Positions 18,347-28,663 are shown, counted from the stretch's first letter. The stretch is DNA of 64,000 bases from Mesorhizobium sp. B2-1-8 (GCF_006442545.2 NZ_CP083952.1:1178001-1242000), one strand, 5' to 3'. Numbers and translations are program-made. Notes: generated by a model not told the origin, from the letters alone.

Positions 18347-18664
18347 GGGCAGGTTTCTGCCTCGGCATGCCTCGCAATCCTGGGACAGTTGCTCCCGCTT
18401 CGGCACAGAAGGCCTGTGCCGCAACAGGACGTCGCCAAGGCTTCGGCAATTGCCTCGTGTCGAGCATGGTAAGCGCCTGGTAAACGCGGCGGCGATCGTG
18501 CTTTTTCGTTTACCAGCCGTTCACCTTCACGAAGGACGAAAGCAAGGAAAAACAACAGCTTGATGTCTGGCCGAAAATGTCCCGGCGTGAGGCGATGTCA
18601 TCCGGCTGGAATCCTGCATTGCCCTGTTCGCGGCGACGAGGCCGAGGCAAGCGGAGGCTGTTGG
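18347..18664. other. Gene-free stretch upstream of the TadG-like gene
   Basis: These 318 bases contain no ORF with coding character. The visible structure is an inverted repeat, TGGTAAACG at 18478-18486 and CGTTTACCA at 18507-18515, separated by 20 nt that include a T-run. It could be an operator or an attenuator-like element for the gene that follows. A good Shine-Dalgarno GGAGG lies at the end, before 18665. Confidence 0.5.
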
Positions 18665-20143
18665 ATGCGGAATTACGGGGGTCTTGTTCACGCGGTCGGC
18701 GGGTTCGCCAGAGATCGCGGTGGAAATTTCGCGGTCCTGTTCGGCTTTGCTGCCTCGGTCTTGGCGCTGGTCGCGGGCTTTTCGGTCAATGTCGCGCAGC
18801 TCTACAATGCCAGATCGAGCCTGCAGGGCGTGGTCGATGCGGCGGTGACATCGACGGCGCGTGACCTGACCACCGGCGCCACCAAGGAAGCCGACGCCGA
18901 CAAATCCGTGCAGGCCTTTCTCGACGCCAACGCTACCGCCGGAATTCTGCACGCCGGCCAGATCGTGCTCGACAAGCTGATCGTCGACAGGACCGCCAAA
19001 ACGGTCCAGGCGGATGCCCATGTCGATGTCGGCCTCTATTTCCCGTTGTTCAGCACCGGTGACATGCAGCGCGTCGGTGCTTCCACCACAGCGCTCTATT
19101 CCGACAAGCAGATAGAGGTGGCCATGATGCTCGACATAACGGGATCGATGGCCAAGCGGGGCAACGTCAACAAGATCGGCGACCTGATAGCCGCCGCGCG
19201 AAATGCAGTCCAGACGATGCTCGAGAACCAGGACCCGAAGAACCCCCGCGTCCGTGTCGCGATTGTGCCTTATGCATCTGGCGTGAACGCCGGCAAACTG
19301 GCCGAAAACGTCTATGCCGAAAAGCAAGGGAGTTCCGAGCTGCCACCCGTCGCCGGCAGTTCGCTTCTCGTTGCCAAGACGGGCAAAAATCTGCTGCCGT
19401 CCTTCAGCGACTACATCTCCATTGTTGGTGCGGCCATGCCGCGCCCGGATAATTGCGCTACGGAGCGCAAGAACAAAAACGGCGATGCGGATTTGAGCGC
19501 CGACGGCCCAGACACTGTTCGCACAGACAGGAACGGCAAGAAATATTATGCCCTGGTCAACCGGGATGATCATCTCAGCGGCGAGGGAATGAACAGATGT
19601 CCTGACGCGCAAGTGATTCCGCTGACCGCGGATTCCGATGCATTGCTTGATTCGATCGACGACTTCCGGGCCGGTGGTTTTACAGCCGGCGCGATCGCCA
19701 TTCAGTGGACCTATTATATGCTGTCGCCGCAATGGCGCGCCGCAATCAAGAATGCCGGCCTCGGCAACGGCGCTTCGAACGCCGATCCGAAGAAGATTGC
19801 CAAGGTCGCAATCCTGATGACCGATGGCCAGTTCAATACGGCCTTCGCGGGTGCCGCCGGGAGCTACAACGGCCAGGGTAACCTTGCGCGCGGCAATGCT
19901 GAAACGCTGTGCGACAACATGAAAAATGACGGCATCGAGATCTTCACCATCGGCTTCGACCTGAACGATAAGGACATGTCGGCAACCGAGCGGGACCAGG
20001 CAAAGGCGGTGCTAAAGGATTGTTCGTCGAAAGACGCCTCCGCCACAGAGAGACATTATTTCGAGGTGTCCACCGGAGCAGAATTGGACGGTGCCTTTCA
20101 GGAAATCATCCGCAACACCGAAAAGGTCATACTGACCCAATAA
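18665..20143 (+). CDS. TadG-like pilus-assembly protein with vWA domain
   Basis: This 492-residue protein has a short cytoplasmic N-terminus, one membrane helix (NFAVLFGFAASVLALVAGF, residues about 20-40) and the TadE/G-type segment around it. A von Willebrand factor A domain follows, with a MIDAS-like MMLDITGSMAKRG near residue 157, ILMTDGQFNTAF further on and a C-terminal FQEIIRNTEKVILTQ. Such Flp/Tad-associated proteins are exported and may help anchor or cap pili. No other tad or cpa gene is in the window, so this is a stand-alone copy. The ATG at 18665 is preceded by GGAGG. A strong hairpin follows the stop. Confidence 0.85.
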   Translation: MRNYGGLVHAVGGFARDRGGNFAVLFGFAASVLALVAGFSVNVAQLYNARSSLQGVVDAAVTSTARDLTTGATKEADADKSVQAFLDANATAGILHAGQIVLDKLIVDRTAKTVQADAHVDVGLYFPLFSTGDMQRVGASTTALYSDKQIEVAMMLDITGSMAKRGNVNKIGDLIAAARNAVQTMLENQDPKNPRVRVAIVPYASGVNAGKLAENVYAEKQGSSELPPVAGSSLLVAKTGKNLLPSFSDYISIVGAAMPRPDNCATERKNKNGDADLSADGPDTVRTDRNGKKYYALVNRDDHLSGEGMNRCPDAQVIPLTADSDALLDSIDDFRAGGFTAGAIAIQWTYYMLSPQWRAAIKNAGLGNGASNADPKKIAKVAILMTDGQFNTAFAGAAGSYNGQGNLARGNAETLCDNMKNDGIEIFTIGFDLNDKDMSATERDQAKAVLKDCSSKDASATERHYFEVSTGAELDGAFQEIIRNTEKVILTQ

Positions 20144-20156
20144 CCCGTGAAACGGA

Positions 20157-20190
20157 AAAGGCCGCCGCTTCTTTCGAAGCCGGCGGCCTT
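20157..20190. terminator. Bidirectional intrinsic terminator
   Basis: AAGGCCGCCG and CGGCGGCCTT form a 10-bp G+C-rich stem, with further pairing of CTTC and GAAG inside. AAAAGG precedes it, so the minus strand reads CCTTTT after the stem. It would end the TadG-like transcript and, from the other side, the small minus-strand ORF at 20259-20330. Confidence 0.8.
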
Positions 20191-20258
20191 CCGTGTTTCC
20201 GTCCATGGCGCGGCTCAATGGCGGTGACGCTCACGTCACCCGCCGCGCATCTCGCGCC

Positions 20259-20330
20259 TTAACGGGAAGACTGCTTCCCGAAAGTGCAATCCGCTGAGGC
20301 CACGTTCTGGAAAACGAAATCACTCGACAT
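20259..20330 (-). CDS. 23-residue peptide ORF with full-length Shine-Dalgarno
   Basis: On the minus strand the ATG at 20330 opens a 23-codon frame, MSSDFVFQNVASADC then TFGKQSSR, ending in TAA. Just upstream, GAAAGGAGGTGATCC pairs without mismatch with the 15 last bases of alphaproteobacterial 16S rRNA (GGATCACCTCCTTTC), and the GGAGG-to-ATG spacing of 7 is ideal. A -35/-10 pair lies further up and terminator-like hairpins lie downstream (20224-20241 and 20157-20190). No protein family is recognisable. The peptide may itself act, or the transcript may be a regulatory RNA or ribosome-binding decoy. Translation is inferred from the signals only. Confidence 0.5.
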   Translation of the reverse strand: MSSDFVFQNVASADCTFGKQSSR

Positions 20331-20347
20331 CGGATCACCTCCTTTCG
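20331..20347 (-). promoter_or_regulatory. Extended ribosome-binding site
   Basis: The minus strand reads CGAAAGGAGGTGATCCG directly before the ATG at 20330. Fifteen consecutive bases are complementary to the 3' tail of 16S rRNA, where typical sites in this window match four to six. The site decides the start of the 23-residue ORF. Confidence 0.75.
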
Positions 20348-20366
20348 ATTTGTTGAACACACCCTC

Positions 20367-20395
20367 ATGATGGGGTGCGTTGCAGCAAATGACAA
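20367..20395 (-). promoter_or_regulatory. Candidate promoter of the 23-residue ORF
   Basis: On the minus strand TTGTCA (20395-20390) and CATCAT (20372-20367) are 17 nt apart, about 37 nt before the ATG at 20330. The -35 is good and the -10 is weak. Confidence 0.35.
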
Positions 20396-20502
20396 GTGCC
20401 ATGCTGAAAAAGGCATCCTTGCCCGAAGATGGCGCCGCATGCTTTGGCTTGCGATCCAGGTCTCAAACGGACAAGATCGAGCCATCGACCGCGGGGAAGG
20501 GC

Positions 20503-21771
20503 ATGGACGCCACCGAAAGAGCTGCGCGCATCGTTCGAACGGTAGTCGAGGCGGTGAAGCCCGGCTTCGCGGTCAGGCTGTGGACCGGCGAGCGGATCGG
20601 CCCCGCCACCGGCCCCGTGCTGGTCATCAACGACCACGACATTGTCTGGCAGATCGTTCGCCGACCCTCCCTGTCGACCCTCATCGAGATGTGGATTTCC
20701 AAGGCAGTCGACATCGAGGATGGATCGCTGTTCGATTTCTACGCCCTGCCTTCAACGGGCAAGCTGCGCTCGAAGCTGAAGGCATTGCCGAAATGGGCGC
20801 TTCTGCGTGACTTGCCGGCGGTGCTGTTTTCGAGAAAGCAGATGGCGTCGCGGGTCGATCTCGCTGGTCGCAACCCGTTCGTCAGCGGCTCCAGCAAGGA
20901 GGCGATCCAGCATCACTATGATATCTCGAATGCCTTCTACCGGCTCTTTCTCGACGAGCGCATGGTCTATAGCTGCGGGTATTTCCAGGATTTCGCAAAC
21001 GGCATCGACGAGGCGCAGGTCGACAAGCTCGACCATATCTGCCGCAAGCTTCGGCTGAAACCCGGTGAAAGATTGCTCGACATCGGCTGCGGCTGGGGCG
21101 CGATGCTGATCCACGCCGCGAAAAATTACGGTGTCGTCGGACACGGCGTCTCGCTGTCGCAAGCCCAGACCTCACTAGCCCGCGAGCGCATTCGCGCCGA
21201 GGGTCTGGAGGACAGGATCACCATCGAGATAAAGTCCTACGCAGAGCTCACCGGCACCTTCGACAAGATATCGTCCATCGGTATGTTCGAGCATCTGGGC
21301 CTGGCAAACCATGTCGCCTACTTCTCCGCTGTCCATCGGCTGCTGAAACCGGGCGGCATCTATCTGCATCACGCCATCACGAGGCGCAGCAAAGGCGACA
21401 TCAAGAAGACCCTGCGCAAGGGGCCGGAATACAAGGCGCTGATCAAATACATCTTCCCGGGTGGCGAGCTCGACACGATCGGCATGACGCTAGGCAATCT
21501 CGAAGCACACGGCTTCCTCGTCTACGATGTCGAGAATTTGCGCGAGCACTATGCCCGCACCTGCAGGCTTTGGGCCGAGCGTCTGCAGGCGCGGTTCGGC
21601 GAGGCGATCGCCGAGGTCGGCGAAGCCAAGGCGCGGCTGTGGCTGCTTTACCTGAGCGGCTGCTCCATCACCTTCGAACGCGCCTCGGCGCAGATATTCC
21701 AGACCGTCGCCACCAAACGCGCGCGAGGCCCGAGCGGCCTGCCACCGACACGGGCGGACCTTTATCGATAG
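20503..21771 (+). CDS. cfa: Cyclopropane-fatty-acid-synthase family methyltransferase
   Basis: This 422-residue SAM-dependent enzyme has an N-terminal lipid-binding domain (residues about 1-120), then HHYDISNAFYRLFLDERMVYS, the SAM motif LLDIGCGWGAMLIHAA, VSLSQAQTSLARER, and SIGMFEHLGLANHVAYF. These match CFA synthases, which transfer methylene to unsaturated phospholipid acyl chains at the membrane. The C-terminal LYLSGCSITFER is also typical. I choose the ATG at 20503, preceded by GGGGAAGG; the frame is open from 20380, but that part overlaps the presumed divergent promoter region. More than one CFA paralogue is usual in rhizobia, so the exact lipid substrate is uncertain. Confidence 0.9.
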   Translation: MDATERAARIVRTVVEAVKPGFAVRLWTGERIGPATGPVLVINDHDIVWQIVRRPSLSTLIEMWISKAVDIEDGSLFDFYALPSTGKLRSKLKALPKWALLRDLPAVLFSRKQMASRVDLAGRNPFVSGSSKEAIQHHYDISNAFYRLFLDERMVYSCGYFQDFANGIDEAQVDKLDHICRKLRLKPGERLLDIGCGWGAMLIHAAKNYGVVGHGVSLSQAQTSLARERIRAEGLEDRITIEIKSYAELTGTFDKISSIGMFEHLGLANHVAYFSAVHRLLKPGGIYLHHAITRRSKGDIKKTLRKGPEYKALIKYIFPGGELDTIGMTLGNLEAHGFLVYDVENLREHYARTCRLWAERLQARFGEAIAEVGEAKARLWLLYLSGCSITFERASAQIFQTVATKRARGPSGLPPTRADLYR

Positions 21772-21783
21772 GCTTGGATCGGG

Positions 21784-22529
21784 TCAGACGAACCGCATCG
21801 GCGCGCCGATCTCGACACGGCCGGGCTGGTCGACGGTGCAGTAGACGCCGAGATTGTGGGCGTTGTGGCGAACCAGGTTGCGCAGGATCCCCGGATCATT
21901 GTCGAAACCGTCCTGGGCAATGATGGTGAAGCCGCAGCGGCGGCACGGCTCGGAGATGGTCAGGACGAGGTCGCCGATGGCGAGCTTGCGGCCGATCCAT
22001 TCCGTTTCGGGAAACGAGCCGTCGACCGGAGCCATGTCGACGACGATGTTGGGGCGGAAGCGGCGGGGATCGGCGGCGCCTTGCGGATGCAGCGCCTCCA
22101 GCCGCGACAGGGATGCCGTGGTCAGGAGATGGATCGGCGCCTTGCGGTAGCGTTCCGCGGTCAGCGGACCGGCATAGCCTGCCGCATTCTCCCTGCGGAA
22201 CGGCCGGATCGAGGCGCCGAAGCCGAGATAGGCCGACACGGCGCGGTCGCATTCGGCGCCGGGTGCGGCGAGCCAGTCGCCATCGGGGATGGCGATTTCC
22301 AATTCGCCGCTACGGCTCAACCGGGTCCGGATGCGCGGCACCTTGTGCCATTTGGCGTCACGGTCGGGCCGGGCGATTTCATTGTCCGAGATATCGACGA
22401 GGCCGAACATACGGTCGCCCTCGATGCTGTCGGTGCCGACCAGGATGGCGTCCTGGCGCTCGCCGGCGAGCGAACTCGCCGGATAGCGCCACAACTGGGT
22501 GACGGTGCCCAATGCCGCGTCTTCCCGCA

Positions 22530-22530
<1 letters not shown>
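21784..22530 (-). CDS. MOSC-domain protein
   Basis: This 248-residue protein has the MOSC beta-barrel N-terminal domain opening LWRYPASSLAGE and EGDRMFGLVD, and the C-terminal MOSC core with RRFRPNIVVDM and EPCRRCGFTIIAQDG. The cysteine there is the conserved position that carries sulfur or molybdenum cofactor in MOSC proteins such as the C-terminal domain of MoCo sulfurase and YcbX. A role in molybdenum-cofactor-dependent or sulfur-transfer reactions is inferred. Its ATG overlaps the acs stop as TGATG, so it is translated from the acs mRNA. Confidence 0.85.
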
Positions 22531-24485
<1,955 letters not shown>

Positions 24486-24779
24486 TTCTTTGCTTTCCTC
24501 CCGAACCAATCCGCCGGCTTGAAACACCCGCGGGATCGCGGCGACGCAGCCGCGAATTCGGCGGCATTATTACCAGTTCCGCCGCGACGGCAACATTAGA
24601 CGTTGGATTCGCGCGGCGGGATGCCGCAGGGGCGCTTTTCGAGACTGTCAGCACTCGACGCGGTTCGCTGCTAACTGCATGTTTTTGCGTGAAAAGTTCG
24701 TTTTGTGATCAAGAAAAATCAATAGACAGTTAAGCAACGGCGCGCACAATTGGTGTTCGGGAGGAAAGGAGAATCAACC
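24486..24779. promoter_or_regulatory. Divergent acs/usg control region
   Basis: No coding ORF is convincing here. The half nearest usg is noticeably A+T-rich around 24690-24735 (TTTTTGCGTGAAAAGTTCG and the following TGATCAAGAAAAATC), which suggests promoters, but I cannot assign a specific -35/-10 pair or regulator site. GGAGGAAAGGAG at 24760-24771 is the ribosome-binding region of usg. Confidence 0.4.
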
Positions 24780-25064
24780 TTGGGGACCGCAATGCGCGAC
24801 CATCTTGAAATGGACCTGATGCTCAAAGGCTACGGCCTGACCACGGCCAAGATTCTTTATCATTTTCCCGACCACCCGCATCTCCTGCAGAGCTTCGTCT
24901 GGCAGGACTACGACATCGCTCCGAAGTTTCCTGTGCTGATCCGGTTCATCGAATTCTGGAAGGCCAAGCTCGACGGGCCGCTGCATTCGGTGGTCTACAC
25001 GCACCAGAAGCTGATCGCGCCGAATGAATGGCGCAAGGTAGATGGGGAATTTGTGCTGCATTGA
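24780..25064 (+). CDS. usg: Usg family protein
   Basis: This 94-residue protein contains the Usg core LMLKGYGLTTAKILYHFPDH, SFVWQDYDIAPKFP and PLHSVVYTHQKLI. The family is small, widespread in alphaproteobacteria and without proven function; its name comes from an old link to tryptophan biosynthesis genes. I choose the TTG at 24780 because AAGGAG lies eight bases upstream. The ATG at 24792 is 20 nt from that site, too far for good initiation. It is divergent from acs. Confidence 0.85.
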   Translation: MGTAMRDHLEMDLMLKGYGLTTAKILYHFPDHPHLLQSFVWQDYDIAPKFPVLIRFIEFWKAKLDGPLHSVVYTHQKLIAPNEWRKVDGEFVLH

Positions 25065-25107
25065 ACGATGGTAACGCGATGATGGCTGTTGAGGTCGGCA
25101 CCCTACG

Positions 25108-25268
25108 GCGCCCCCCTCTGTCCTGCCGGACGTCTCCCCCTCAAGTGGGGAGATTGGCTGGTTCGGTGATGCCGCTGCTCCGTCAACGTTCGAAGATTGG
25201 CGAAAGCCATCGCGGCATCCGATCTCCCCCCAAGAGGGGGAGATGGCCGGCAGGCCAGAGGGGGGCGC
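25108..25268. repeat. Palindromic intergenic repeat (RIME-like), variant 2
   Basis: The ends form an inverted repeat, GCGCCCCCCTCTGTCCTGCC against GGCAGGCCAGAGGGGGGCGC reversed, with one mismatch. Inside, TCTCCCCCTCAAGTGGGGAGA and TCTCCCCCCAAGAGGGGGAGA are two hairpins. The element lies between convergent usg and the aldo/keto reductase gene. It shares the CCTGCCGG and CTCCCC blocks with the element at 8411. Confidence 0.85.
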
Positions 25269-25302
25269 TGTCCCGCGACCTTGCCTGCTAGAGTCCTCGC
25301 AA

Positions 25303-26337
25303 TCACACCGCCGGCGGGTTGAGCTGGGCAAAGCCTTCCTGGCGCCGGTACGGAAAGTACGGGTAGGGCGCGGTGACCTCGCTTGCCGCGTCGAGCTTTT
25401 TCACCTGCTCCGGCGTCAGTGCCCAACCGACGGCGCCGAGGTTCTGGCGCAGCTGTTCTTCATTGCGGGCGCCGATGATGACGGAGGAGACGGTCGGGCG
25501 CTGCAGCAGCCAGTTGATGGCGATTTGGGGCACGGTCTTGCCGGTTTCCTGCGCCACCGCATCGAGCGAATCCACAACCCGATAGAGATGCTCGTCCTCG
25601 ACCGGCGGGCCGAAGCTCGCGGTCTCGTGCAGCCGGCTCTTTTCCGGCAAGGGCAGGCCACGGCGGATCTTGCCGGTCAGGCGGCCCCAGCCGAGCGGGC
25701 TCCACACCAGCGCGCCGACGCCCTGGTCGAGGCCGAGCGGCATCAACTCCCATTCATAGTCGCGGCCGAGCAGAGAATAGTAGACCTGATGCGCGACATA
25801 GCGTGGGTAGCCGTGCTTCTCCGCCAGGCCGAGCGACTTCATCACTTGCCAGCCGGAGAAGTTGGAGACGCCGACATAGCGCAGCTTGCCGGCGCGCACG
25901 AGCCCGTCCAGCGCCGACAGAACTTCCTCGATCGGCGTCCCGGCATCGAAGGCGTGCAGTTGCAGCAGGTCGACATAGTCGGTGCCGAGGCGCTTCAGCG
26001 CGGCGTCCACCGACTTGATCAGCCGTGAGCGCGACGAGCCATAGTCGGCCGGCCCGTCGCCCATCGGCAGCGCGGTCTTGGTCGAGATCAGAACCGCGTC
26101 GCGGCGGCCCTTGATCGCCTCGCCGAGCACTTCTTCCGAGGCGCCATTCGAATAGACATCGGCGGTGTCGAAGAGGTTGACGCCGGCCTCGAGGCAGATG
26201 TCGATAAGCCGCCGCGCTTCTTGCGCGTCGCTGTTTCCCCAGGCGCCGAACAGCGGGCCGGAACCGCCAAAGGTTCCGGCGCCGAATGAGAGCGCCGGGA
26301 CTTTCAGGCCCGATGCGCCGAGATGTCGATAGTCCAT
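25303..26337 (-). CDS. Aldo/keto reductase
   Basis: This 344-residue TIM-barrel oxidoreductase uses NADPH on an aldehyde or ketone. The catalytic region is GVNLFDTADVYSNGASEEVLG (Asp and Tyr), the lysine lies in LISTKTALPMGD, and the nucleotide-binding end is SSVIIGARNEEQLRQNL. It belongs to the YajO/Tas-like broad branch; the substrate cannot be read from the sequence. CAGGAG before the ATG at 26337 supports the start. It follows the MFS gene on the same strand with a 55-nt gap, forming an operon divergent from a LysR gene. Confidence 0.93.
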   Translation of the reverse strand: MDYRHLGASGLKVPALSFGAGTFGGSGPLFGAWGNSDAQEARRLIDICLEAGVNLFDTADVYSNGASEEVLGEAIKGRRDAVLISTKTALPMGDGPADYGSSRSRLIKSVDAALKRLGTDYVDLLQLHAFDAGTPIEEVLSALDGLVRAGKLRYVGVSNFSGWQVMKSLGLAEKHGYPRYVAHQVYYSLLGRDYEWELMPLGLDQGVGALVWSPLGWGRLTGKIRRGLPLPEKSRLHETASFGPPVEDEHLYRVVDSLDAVAQETGKTVPQIAINWLLQRPTVSSVIIGARNEEQLRQNLGAVGWALTPEQVKKLDAASEVTAPYPYFPYRRQEGFAQLNPPAV

Positions 26338-26392
26338 TTTCTTGCTCCTGGTGGTTTGTGGATGGGTGAGGCGATTCGGGTGTCGGCCGATG

Positions 26393-27574
26393 TCACGACC
26401 GGACAGGGGCAGGCGCGCCGAGCCTGGCGCCGCGATCGAGGCGCAGCGCCAGGCCGGCCACGGCGAGTGCCGCGAGCGGCAGCAGGGCGGCGACCCAGGT
26501 GAGCGAACCCAGCCCAAGGCCATGGGCGATGACCGCGCCGCCAAGCCAGGCGCCGGCCGCATTGCCGAGATTGAAGGCGGCGATGTTGAACGATGAGGCC
26601 AGGCTCTGGCCGGCGCCTTGCGCTTTCTCCAGCACCCACATCTGCAGCGGCGCCACGGTGGCGAAGGCGGCGGCACCGAGCAGGCCGACATAGATCACGG
26701 CCATGGCCTGGCTGTGGATGGCGAAGCTCATCGTGGCAAGCACCAGCGCCAGCACCACGAGGCTGCCGAGCACCGCCGGCACCAGCCAGCGATCGGCGGC
26801 CTTGCCACCGGCGAGATTGCCGGCGACGAGGCCACCGCCGAAGACGAGCAGGATCGGCGACACGGCCGCTTCCCTGAAGCCGCTGATCTCGGTGAGCAAC
26901 GGGGCGATATAGGTGAAGACGGCGAAGACGCCGGCATAGCCGAGCACCGTGGTGGCGAGGCCGAGCAGGACGGGTGTGCGGCGCAGCACGGCGAGATCGG
27001 CGCGCCAGTCGCTCTTCTCGAGCGCGGCCTGGCCGCGCGGCACCAGGGCCAGGATGACGGCGAAGGCCGCGAGGCCGACCGCGGTCACCGCCCAGAAGGC
27101 CGCGCGCCAGCCAAAGGCCTGGCCGAGCCAGGTGCCGAAGGGCACGCCGAGGATGTTGGCGATGGTCAGGCCGGTGAACATCAGCGCGATCGCCGAAGCC
27201 TTCCTGTTGGGCGCGACCAGACCAGTTGCGACCACCGAGCCAACGCCGAAGAAAGTGCCATGGGCAAAGGCGGTGATGGTGCGGGCACCCATCAGCGTCC
27301 AGTAATCGGGCGCCAGCGCACAGGCGAGGTTGCCAATCGTGAAGATCGCCATCAGCGCCAGCAGTACGGTTTTGCGCGGCCAGTTGCCGGTGGCGATGGT
27401 CAACAAGGGTGCACCGATGACGACGCCCAGTGCATAGCCGGAAATCAGCTGGCCGGCGGCGGAGATCGAGACGCCGAGGTCCTTGCTGACATCGATGAGC
27501 AGGCCCATGATGACGAATTCGGTGACACCGATGCCAAAGGCACCGGCAGCGAGGGCATAGAGAGCAAGAGGCAT
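26393..27574 (-). CDS. MFS efflux transporter, DHA1/AraJ type
   Basis: This 393-residue protein has 12 predicted membrane helices. The opening ALYALAAGAFGIGVTEFVIMG and the loop ISGYALGVVIGAPLLT are the signature of the DHA1 drug:proton antiporter branch (arabinose-efflux-permease type). The ATG at 27574 gives the standard N-terminus; an upstream ATG at 27589 is possible. It is the first gene of a two-gene unit with the aldo/keto reductase, divergent from a LysR-type regulator with operator-like repeats between. Export of a small hydrophobic or sugar-like compound is inferred. Confidence 0.92.
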   Translation of the reverse strand: MPLALYALAAGAFGIGVTEFVIMGLLIDVSKDLGVSISAAGQLISGYALGVVIGAPLLTIATGNWPRKTVLLALMAIFTIGNLACALAPDYWTLMGARTITAFAHGTFFGVGSVVATGLVAPNRKASAIALMFTGLTIANILGVPFGTWLGQAFGWRAAFWAVTAVGLAAFAVILALVPRGQAALEKSDWRADLAVLRRTPVLLGLATTVLGYAGVFAVFTYIAPLLTEISGFREAAVSPILLVFGGGLVAGNLAGGKAADRWLVPAVLGSLVVLALVLATMSFAIHSQAMAVIYVGLLGAAAFATVAPLQMWVLEKAQGAGQSLASSFNIAAFNLGNAAGAWLGGAVIAHGLGLGSLTWVAALLPLAALAVAGLALRLDRGARLGAPAPVRS

Positions 27575-27647
27575 GGCGGTTGGTCCCATCTGTCGGCAAA
27601 GGACGCCCAGCGTGCGCCCCGGCCCGGAAGATCGTGGTCCACCATGT

Positions 27648-27696
27648 TGTGAACCAGACTTGCCCAAGGCATACTTCCTGTGAAATAGATTCACAG
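27648..27696. promoter_or_regulatory. LysR operator region
   Basis: A perfect dyad CTGTGAA-N5-TTCACAG occupies 27678-27696 and ends directly at the LysR start codon. A further half-site TGTGAA lies at 27648, exactly 31 nt (about three helical turns) from the same half-site in the dyad. The T-N11-A form and the position between divergent genes fit a LysR-type autoregulatory and activation site. Confidence 0.65.
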
Positions 27697-28602
27697 ATGG
27701 CTCGGCCCGACATCAACCGCTCCGGCGAGATCGAAGTGTTCGTGCGTGTCGTCGAGGCGGGGAGCTTCTCGGCCGCGGCGCGGCGGCTGCGCATGACACC
27801 GTCGGCGGTGAGCAAGCTGATCGCGCGGCTCGAAACCCGGCTTGGCGCGCGGCTTGTCAGCCGCTCGACGCGCAAGCTCCAGCTCACGCCGGAAGGAACG
27901 GCCTTCTACGACAGCGGCGTGCGCGTGCTCGCCGACATGGATAAGGCCGAGCGTGAAGCCGCGGCAGGAGCCGCGCCGCGTGGAAGGCTGAGGGTCAACA
28001 GCTACGTGCCGTTCGGCCAACACCGGCTAATGGCGCTGCTACCGCGCTTTCTGGAACGCTATCCCGAAATTTCCGTCGAGGCCGTGCTGACCGACAGCGT
28101 GATCGACCTGTTGGAAGAGCGCGCCGATATCGCCATACGCGCCGGGCCGCTGCGCGAGTCACGACTGGTAGCCCGCAAGCTCGGTCAGAGCCGGATGGTG
28201 GTGGTTGCCGCGCCCGCCTATCTCCAAGCGCGCGGCACGCCGCTGACGCCCGGCGATCTCGGTCGTCACAACATGCTTGCCTTCGGTTTCGTCCGATACA
28301 TCGACGGCTGGCCGTTCATCGACACGGCCGGAGCACCGGTCATGATCCCGATCGCAGGCACCGCCACGGTGAGCGACGGCGAGGCGATGCGGCTATCCGC
28401 ACTGTCAGGGGCGGGCATTGCGCGGCTGGCGCGCTGGCATGTCGAGCCCGACATTGCCGCCGGCCGGCTGGTGCCGATGCTGGAAGACTTCAACCCCGGC
28501 GACGAAGAGCCGACCCATGCCGTGTATGTCGGCCAGGGCAAACACCTGCCTGCAAGGGTGCGGGCCTTTCTCGACTTTCTTGCCGAGACCGTCCGGCTGT
28601 AA
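27697..28602 (+). CDS. LysR-type transcriptional regulator
   Basis: This 301-residue protein has the N-terminal winged helix-turn-helix (FVRVVEAGSFSAAARRL, TPSAVSKLIARLETRLGARL, SRSTRKLQLTPEGTAFY) and a periplasmic-binding-like effector domain with ERADIAIRAGPLRESRLVARKL. It is of the common AaeR/CrgA-like branch. The ATG at 27697 gives MARPDINRSGE; the dyad operator touches it, so its own synthesis is probably repressed. It is divergent from the MFS/aldo-keto reductase pair, which it likely controls. The inducer is unknown. Confidence 0.93.
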   Translation: MARPDINRSGEIEVFVRVVEAGSFSAAARRLRMTPSAVSKLIARLETRLGARLVSRSTRKLQLTPEGTAFYDSGVRVLADMDKAEREAAAGAAPRGRLRVNSYVPFGQHRLMALLPRFLERYPEISVEAVLTDSVIDLLEERADIAIRAGPLRESRLVARKLGQSRMVVVAAPAYLQARGTPLTPGDLGRHNMLAFGFVRYIDGWPFIDTAGAPVMIPIAGTATVSDGEAMRLSALSGAGIARLARWHVEPDIAAGRLVPMLEDFNPGDEEPTHAVYVGQGKHLPARVRAFLDFLAETVRL

Positions 28603-28663
28603 CCGAAGCCGCGCGTCCAGGGGACACGCGGCGTCGAAAAGGCCGGCCTGCTCGCGGTACGAA

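Noticed and set aside
20331..20347. Fragment of the 3' end of a 16S rRNA gene on the plus strand
   Set aside because: Only about 15 bases match, the flanks are not rRNA-like, and on the other strand the motif stands exactly before a start codon, so a ribosome-binding site explains it better.
26304..27887. 527-residue minus-strand frame overlapping the MFS gene
   Set aside because: It is an alternative frame of the transporter DNA; the composition is Arg/His/Pro-rich and has no membrane pattern.
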